Shown piece after piece: positions 56,393 to 64,000 of a stretch of DNA of 64,000 nucleotides. Position numbers and translations under genes: made by a program. The DNA comes from Selaginella moellendorffii. Taxonomy: Eukaryota > Streptophyta > Lycopodiopsida > Selaginellales > Selaginellaceae. Where the stretch lies: NCBI RefSeq assembly GCF_000143415.4, contig NW_003314298.1, forward strand, positions 882,645 to 946,644, in the 5' to 3' direction. A model generated the notes under the pieces. The model ran no database searches. It was not told the DNA's origin and saw nothing but the letters and a program-made list of their open reading frames with translations. The number at the start of each line of letters is the position of its first letter. Positions within the stretch are counted from its first letter, which is position 1.

Positions 56393-59300
56393 TTGTTTCT
56401 TTGCTCAGGAGGGTTGGGGCCTCTGGCTTCTAATATTTTAGTGAGCTTATTACGGTTGAGTTGGATTCGAGTGGTCATTTAGTTTGTGCTTGTCCATGAA
56501 CTTTTATCTCATGTTTGAGGTATTATGTTTATGCTAGATAAGTATATAACTTGATGACAAGAGTTGGTGTTTGAGTCTTGTGAACGCAAGTTGAGGAGTG
56601 ATTGTTAGTTGCTTTGCGACTAGTGATTACTTGTAGACTTCATCAAGGACCGTTGACACTTGCTTTGCTCGATGATGATTTAGCAGTGGTGGGCTTGCTT
56701 TACCGAATAGTGTTGCGGAGGATCGTGTCGTTAGACATACATGGGTTTTCCATGTTGACATGTCGACTCTACCTCTGTCGATATCATTTGGTTACATTTA
56801 GTCCGTAGTGTTGGATTTCATTGAGTCTTGGACGTGGTGAATCACTCCTTGATGATGTGTTATCTGTAACTGAGTATTGTTAGAGGATTGGTCTCGATTA
56901 CTAATTAAAGTATCTTCGACCTTGGTTAGCTTGGTTGCTGGAAAGCTCCGAGTGGTGATTCACTCATGCTTTCTTCTAGCTTTGTTTTGGTGTTGATGGC
57001 ATTGAAGTGATGCTTTGTCATTGACATTGTTGATATTGAGATCTGAGTGAAATGAGATATCCTTCCAAGGATTGATATTGAGTTTCATTAGTCTTGATGA
57101 ATATAGTGTTGATGATTTGGCTATAGCTTTGTGTTGTTGGCATTCGTGCATTTGCTAGTTAGCAACTGTGTTGACGTTCAAACGAACTGAGTGGCAAGTT
57201 GAGTTAGTTGTGTTCTAGACGAGATTATTTAGTAGAGGGTTGAGCTTTAGCTTTTCCTTGAAAAGTGATTTAGTCGTGGACTATGCTAACTCTACGAGAA
57301 GAAGAGTTAGTGATCGATATTAGAATGTTGAGTCCTTGCTGGATTTGAGTTCGGAATATAGCAATCATTAATGATTCTTTTTGAGCTTGTTATGAAGTGA
57401 GTTACGTCTTGCATAGATGGATTCATGGAGGATCGTTTGATGATCACTTGTTAAGCATAGCTTCGTTATGCTTAGCTTTTGGATTGATGCAGAAATGCTC
57501 TTCATTAGCTTTGGCATTATAAAGTTTGGCTTATGGATGTGTTGAGGAAGATATTGTGGGTTGCACCATGATTTCTTCTTTAGCATTGAAGTTAGCTTCT
57601 ATGAGACTCGTGATCATTATTAGGCAAAACTTAGTTATAGGCTTCTTCGAGCTTTTGGTTCTTGAGTTTTGTGCTCATTGTTCCATTTGTTAGAAGTTGT
57701 TGGGGAAGGCATTTTGGCTCATTAGCTTCGATGTTGAAGTTGGTTTTTGCATCTGGCAATCATTGGTGATGATTGACTATCATCTAGGGTAGTTAATTGT
57801 CCTTATCACAAGTTTTGCTTGATTATTGTTGGTTTGGAATTATTTGCTATTCTTCGGGATGGTAGATTCTTTCTTCAACGATGATTATACATCACTACAT
57901 TGATGGGCTAATTGACGATCTTTCATGATAGTTGGTTGTTCTCTTTGATGGCTTTTGGCTTTTCACAATACCACATATTCTTTGTGGTTTGCTCTGGATT
58001 GGTCTCTTGGGTTTGAGACATCCGTAGGATGTTGCTAACACTTGCTTAGGCAACTTGAGTTCCTTCGTGTTGTTGGCTGGGATCTATTCGGATTGGCTAG
58101 TGTAATGGTTAATATGAACAAGCGTTTGTTTGCTTTGCAACATTCATTTTGTTCTGTTGATTGTTGCTCGAGTTAGTTTTGATAGATTTGGATGTTATTT
58201 CCTTTGGGTGATACATTCGCGAGCATTGTGCTTGTTAGTCAATGATACTTTGTGTTCTTTGAGTTCTCTCTAGTAAGTTGTTGGCTTACTGTCTACTATC
58301 TTCGATAGTTAAGTTTCATCATTGCGTTTCCTTGATGATATACTTGCTATTCAATTTTGTTAGATGGTGATTCCTATGTTTACCAATTATGATGATCTTG
58401 GTGGGTCCTATCTACAATACTACTGGTTTATCGGATGATAACTTACTTGGAATACTTTTGTGTTCTAATCTAAGCTTTATTCACTGATAATTAAATCTCT
58501 AAGATATCATTGTCTCTGACTTTGATATTGTCCATCTATTGATCTTTGAGTTTGGGCCAGTAATGGGCAGACTGGCTTCGGCACTTCGTGTGCATGGTGA
58601 AATCTCTAGTCATGGGGTAGCTACTGTTGACTGGTCACATAACCCGCCTCTCTGTTGATGTTCTTTATTCTGTGAAAGGGCGTGACCGTGTAAACAACTC
58701 TAACTGCCTGTTGACAGTAGTCTATCTAAACCTTACCGACGGGTTTGGTTTCTTTGCTCAGGAGGGTTGGGGCCTCTGGCTTCTCTCTCTATGTCTCTGC
58801 GGGCAGGGCATATCACACTTTTGTAGCTGGGTGACACCCAGAGCAGCAAGGGTGGCTGATTCTGTTGGTCATTTCCTTGTCGGCGACGGCCGGAAGGTGT
58901 CTGAGCTGGTAGCGCATCCGCGTTAGACAAAGAGGTTGCCCCCTTAACTCATTTAAGTTGGTGCATTTCTCACATAGTGTGAGTACCGTGAACTTTTTCT
59001 GGAGTTGTTTCCTTGGCGGTATTCTAGACTCGAGAATGCATCGACGAGGACGTCGATCTTCCCAAGGGGGGGAGAGTGTCGCGCATGTGACTTCGGGTAT
59101 CGAAAGTTACCTGTCGGCTAGTCCTTACGGACACTCTTACCTTACTGCCACGATGGCAGGAGGTCGGTATTGCTGGACCCGTTATTAGTCTCCGCCTAAG
59201 CTAGTTGAGAAACTGGTCCACGCGTGTGCACTTGACCAGATGGGCATAAGGACGGAATTCCTAAGTGCTATTAGTCAAGCATACTTGACCTGGTTAGAGA

Positions 59301-60219
59301 AACTCATTCGTTGACTTGCACTTGCTAGTGTTGGGAACCCCCGCGATATTGAGCTTGGTCCCTCAACATCGCTAGATGATAGCTTACCGTGTCTGCCAAA
59401 CACCCTCGCTATCATGCCCTTTGTGTTAGTCTCATTTCGGTCCCAAATGCTATTTATGGAAAGTGTCCAGATTTGCTCATTTGGCATATCTACGGAATGT
59501 AGAGATTGGCCTGAACACAATGGTGTTCGTCCCGTGTCCAAATTCGCAATCTAGGGACATTCCATATTTAGTAAGTTTCGAGCTTGTCCCAGAGACTAAC
59601 TCCAGATACTAAGGGAGGCTTGGGGTGAAAGCCCAAAGCGTGTGTTCCTCAAGGGGGGGGGGCTATAAGGGGTTCCAAATGTATAGTAGGGATAGTGGGT
59701 AGGTCGGGCATGGCCGACCAACCTGAGGCATAGTCTAGCTCCCGCTTGCGTGCCTGTCCTTGTTCTGCGTCCGGCTTGGGTCTAAGCCCAAGTTCCATTC
59801 CATGCTAGTTGGTGGAGTACCCATATCCTCGCGTTAGGCCACCGGTATGCCGAAATAGCGCCAGACTCCGTTTGGCTCCGTTTTGCGTGCTGGTCCTGGC
59901 ATTGGGATGCTGGTTGCTCTAGGACTGTTCCAAGTCGCTCCGGGCCCCTGTCCCTTCGCTCCTTGGGCTATATGCTCGGGAGTTGCTCCGTGGTCCGGTT
60001 CCATCACTCCTTGGCGTCACGCTTGGGAGTTTGGCACCGTTCCTTCGTTCAGTGGCCCAAGGCCCTGAACCTCGGGTTCCTGTGGACACGTGGCACGGAC
60101 ACGTGGTATGTGACACGTGGCATCTGTCACGTGGCACAAAGAGGGTTTAGGTTCCGCTTCGTGGTGTTATCCTATGGTAAATCACCATAGGATAAAGGGT
60201 CAAAACCACGTGCGCTACA
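56393..60219 (+). mobile_element. Family B element, inverted partial copy 4
   Basis: A 37-bp piece matching 58748-58784 (to 56431) is followed by the interior from the equivalent of 62737 onward (56432-59076) and a full 3' LTR 59077-60219. It is the mirror image of 50291-54080. Confidence 0.8.
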
Positions 60220-60400
60220 GTTGGTATCAGAGCAAATGGCACGGGTTCGATTCCCATTGATTAGTGGCTACTTAAAAGTATAATATACCCTTGAGCAAGG
60301 TATATTCCTACCCCTAAATTTGAAATCATACGCATTGGGCATCCATGCGTACGTCCTTCCTCTTGTGTGGAGTATCCACGGACGAAGGTATCCACCGTGG
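60220..60400 (+). mobile_element. Family A TRIM interior fragment
   Basis: Primer site TTGGTATCAGAGC and the first about 180 bp of a family A interior, cut off at 60400. Confidence 0.75.
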
Positions 60401-63400
60401 ACCACGTGCGCTACATTTGGTATCAGAGAATGAGTCTCAGCGAGTACTATTCAATGAGATTGGGCAACTAGTCTCATTGCATACGCAGAGATGAAAACGA
60501 TGATCCGAGTGGGTACACATTTTGGTGCAAAGACTTCGCATTGGTTCCTTGGGATAGGTTTTGGGTTACCTTGTTGTACCTTATGATGTGAGCTTGCGCT
60601 TGGGCTCATAGGATGGTTTGGAGATGTTCCATTTGCACGAGTTTGAGTGAGGCGCATTAGCAACTTGAGGTTACACTTTGAGTTGGCAGGATTAATGTTA
60701 GCCTATCGGTGGTTCCATGAGTTGTTCCATGTACCATGGGTGAAAGCAAACCTCCCTGGGTTTGCTATGAGTGGCAAATAGGCTGGTCCATAGCTGTTTA
60801 GCATGGCACTAGTAGATCCTTCCTAGGCATGATTATAAGTGGATCAATCAAGACTGTAGGGAATAGTCTATTGGTTCATGTAATTATTGCCGTGATCTCT
60901 TATAAACTTTTCTTCGATTGAACTGAAGGCAGTGCGAAAGCAAGTTTGAGGTTTGGTCAAAGATGAGACCGGAAAGAGACTCATTGGGGACGAAGGATCA
61001 AATACGTAAATCATTTTCTCTTCTTGGAGAGATGATTTGCAACGAGGTGTTAACTCATTGCTTGTGTTCACATTATGCAATCAAGAGTCCCTACCTTGAT
61101 GCATATTGGAGATGATGGTCTTACAAATGGTGAGTTGTGGGATGGATAGCGGTGAAACGCTAAACCATTTTGTCTAGACTTGCTATCGGAAGACTTGGGT
61201 TGCAATGCTCAATTCTTTTCCGGGGAACCTTGCTATTGCTCCTTGAGTAGCTTGGTGTTGGAATAGTTTTGAGATTGGTCGGAAAGAGAGTGGCATAAGC
61301 TTGTCTGTGTTGTGAACAAAAGTTAGTGGTGTTGGGTGTCATAAATCTCTATTGGTGGAGTGTGGCATTTATGTTGCATTTTGTCGAATCAAGTTGGCAT
61401 TTGATACTCACATAAACATTTGAAGTAATGACATAAGCTTTGCTCATTGCGTTACTCAATTGATGATCAAGTCATTGTGATTTATATCATATCCATGTGA
61501 TAATGAGCAATGTGTTTACGAAGTTGCTTGGGTAAATGATGATCAACCCCAAAGTGGTTGATGGAGAAGCTAGTCTACTTACACGAAGTAGCATTGTAGT
61601 AGCTTTGATTGGATTCTCTATAGTGGTCCATTATGCTAAGCTTAAGTAGGTACCTTGTTTCCTTAAGTTTGCCCACTAAGGTGTTGGAAAAGGGTTGTAG
61701 CATTCATTTGCTATAGCTTGTCGGTTGATCCGTTAGCACTTGGAGTAGATTGTTGGATGGAGAAGATGTGGAGTTGGGGCATTGACGTCACTAGCACTTG
61801 TGTTAGTGGAAGTGGCATTGTTATTTCAAGTGATGAGGAATTTTCCTTGGACCTTGATTTTTTTTTCCATGTCATTTTTCTTGTTAGTGTTTTGGCTTCA
61901 CATTGGATCTTGAAGATGATTGAAGAAGAGTGTTAGTGCAATGTGGATATCCGAAGATGTGGTCTTCGTGATCAAGCCTTGGATGTTCATTTTGCACTTT
62001 GCGGATGTCGGAGTTGGATGTCAGGAAAATGGGCAAAGATGTTCGATGCTTAAGCATATTATGGATCATAAGAATCTGTGTCGAGGTGAACCTATGTGAA
62101 GTTGTTTGTAGGATGAAGTTGGTTGAGTCTTGAAAGTTTGCAATCCTGGACTGAGAGTCATTCTTTCTCTAGGATGGAAATTTTCCACAAATTTTCTTAG
62201 GCTTTTCCAATGGCTGATCTGTTGATCACTTTGTCCGAAAACCTTTCTGTTTTCGTAAGCCAGTACAAACTATTGAAGGGGTTGGAGTTGGCTTCGGTTG
62301 GCTTAAACCTTAGTAAGTAGTTTGTATGATGCGACCCGAAAGGGATGCTGACTTTTAGGGCTAAGGCAATTGAGTTGGATAGAGTCTGGAGTTGGTGTAG
62401 AAAAGTGGTTGTTGCGCTTTTCTAAGAAAGGTGACCCTTGTGCCTTTCTTTTGTAGCGTTGTGCTTGGTGGCAGTTTGCACCTTGCATTACGTTAGACTC
62501 TATGAGAGTAATGAGCTCTTACTGATCTTGACTTGGTCTTGGTGGCTGCACCTTGGCTGAGGATGGTGATGTCCAACTTAGTTGTTTGAGGTTGAGATGT
62601 TGGTACCCGTACTATAGCTTTGTCTATGAGGAGGTTGTGTACCGATATGAGTCCATCTCATGGTCTTCACTTTAGTTTCGACTGGGTGTTGATCACATAG
62701 CTAGCCTCTTCAAGGCATGCTCAGAGCTAGTGGCTAAATATTTTAGTGAGCTTATTACGGTTGAGTTGGATTCGAGTGGTCATTTAGTTTGTGCTTGTCC
62801 ATGAACTTTTATCTCATGTTTGAGGTATTATGTTTATGCTAGATAAGTATATAACTTGATGACAAGAGTTAGTGTTTGAGTCTTGTGAACGCAAGTTGAG
62901 GAGTGATTGTTAGTTGCTTTGCGACTAGTGATTACTTGTAGACTTCATCAAGGACCGTTGACACTTGCTTTGCTCGATGATGATTTAGCAGTGGTGGGCT
63001 TGCTTTACTGAATAGTGTTGCGGAGGATCGTGTCGTTAGACATACATGGGTTTTCCATGTTGACATGTCGACTCTACCTCTGTCGATATCATTTGGTTAC
63101 ATTTAGTCCGTAGTGTTGGATTTCATTGAGTCTTGGACGTGGTGAATCACTCCTTGATGATGTGTTATCTGTAACTGAGTATTGTTAGAGGATTGGTCTC
63201 GATTACTAATTAAAGTATCTTCGACCTTGGTTAGCTTGGTTGCTGGAAAGCTCCGAGTGGTGATTCACTCATGCTTTCTTCTAGCTTTGTTTTGGTGTTG
63301 ATGGCATTGAAGTGATGCTTTGTCATTGACATTGTTGATATTGAGATCTGAGTGAAATGAGATATCCTTCCAAGGATTGATATTGAGTTTCATTAGTCTT

Positions 63401-64000
63401 GATGAATATAGTGTTGATGATTTGGCTATAGCTTTGTGTTGTTGGCATTCGTGCATTTGCTAGTTAGCAACTGTGTTGACGTTCAAACGAACTGAGTGGC
63501 AAGTTGAGTTAGTTGTGTTCTAGACGAGATTATTTAGTAGAGGGTTGAGCTTTAGCTTTTCCTTGAAAAGTGATTTAGTCGTGGACTATGCTAACTCTAC
63601 GAGAAGAAGAGTTAGTGATCGATATTAGAATGTTGAGTCCTTGCTGGATTTGAGTTCGGAATATAGCAATCATTAATGATTCTTTTTGAGCTTGTTATGA
63701 AGTGAGTTACGTCTTGCATAGATGGATTCATGGAGGATCGTTTGATGATCACTTGTTAAGCATAGCTTCGTTATGCTTAGCTTTTGGATTGATGCAGAAA
63801 TGCTCTTCATTAGCTTTGGCATTATAAAGTTTGGCTTATGGATGTGTTGAGGAAGATATTGTGGGTTGCACCATGATTTCTTCTTTAGCATTGAAGTTAG
63901 CTTCTATGAGACTCGTGATCATTATTAGGCAAAACTTAGTTATAGGCTTCTTCGAGCTTTTGGTTCTTGAGTTTTGTGCTCATTGTTCCATTGTAGAAGT
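60401..64000 (+). mobile_element. Family B element, copy 5, running off the window
   Basis: Last 15 bp of a family B LTR (60401-60415), primer site TTTGGTATCAGAG, then the interior in plus orientation to the window edge. 62735-64000 repeats 56432-57690. No protein-coding frame is recognised. Confidence 0.8.

Noticed and set aside
58880-58945. tRNA-like stretch (GGTAGCGCATCCGCGTTAGA) in the family B interior
   Set aside because: D-arm resemblance only; no complete cloverleaf, and it lies near the polypurine tract of the element.
61718-61936. Short frames repeated in each family B copy
   Set aside because: Recur only because the element is repeated; no domain and no codon-level constraint visible.

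Overview
This is repeat-dense nuclear DNA from a land plant. It has no bacterial gene organisation, and nearly every coding trace belongs to a mobile element. Ty3/gypsy elements, a chromodomain integrase, primer sites of the tRNA-iMet type (TGGTATCAGAGC), G-boxes and a Mutator-like transposon all point to a plant. Most introns I can define by reading frame and GT..AG ends are only about 34-60 bp. Introns that short fit a lycophyte such as Selaginella better than a seed plant, but this is a low-confidence guess.

Layout. 1-2.2 kb: AT-rich debris of old elements. 2.2-7.9 kb (minus strand): a decayed 13-exon gene joining a ParB-like domain, a degenerate beta-class methyltransferase fold and an FCP1/NIF phosphatase-like domain; seven of its twelve tiny introns hold a copy of one 22-bp palindrome. 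7.9-12.2 kb (plus): a truncated chromovirus pol with spliceosomal introns, followed by GC-rich tandem repeats and a 100-N gap. 12.9-30.4 kb (minus): a second gypsy element whose Gag-Pol frame is split by an 11.7-kb Mutator-like element (17487-29182) flanked by the 9-bp repeat CTGTTGGAG. 32.4-34.4 kb (minus): a third gypsy fragment split by a 595-bp TRIM with a 5-bp target duplication. 34.6-38.4 kb: decayed open frames and AT-rich sequence. 38.4-64 kb: a young nested array of a miniature LTR element (family A, 162-bp LTR) and a large non-coding LTR element (family B, about 1.14-kb LTR and about 5-kb interior), in direct and inverted orientation with an approximately 6.96-kb repeat period.

The most interesting system is the Mutator-like element. 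Besides a DDE/SWIM transposase it carries a ParB-like/DNA-methyltransferase gene and two small related CPIC zinc-finger genes near its two ends. The gene at 2.2-7.9 kb repeats the ParB + methyltransferase order outside any transposon I can delimit. This suggests a plant lineage of ParB-methyltransferase proteins spread by, or captured from, mobile elements. The copies here are broken by single in-frame stops, mostly of the kind C-to-T change produces, so autonomous activity would have to come from other copies in the genome.
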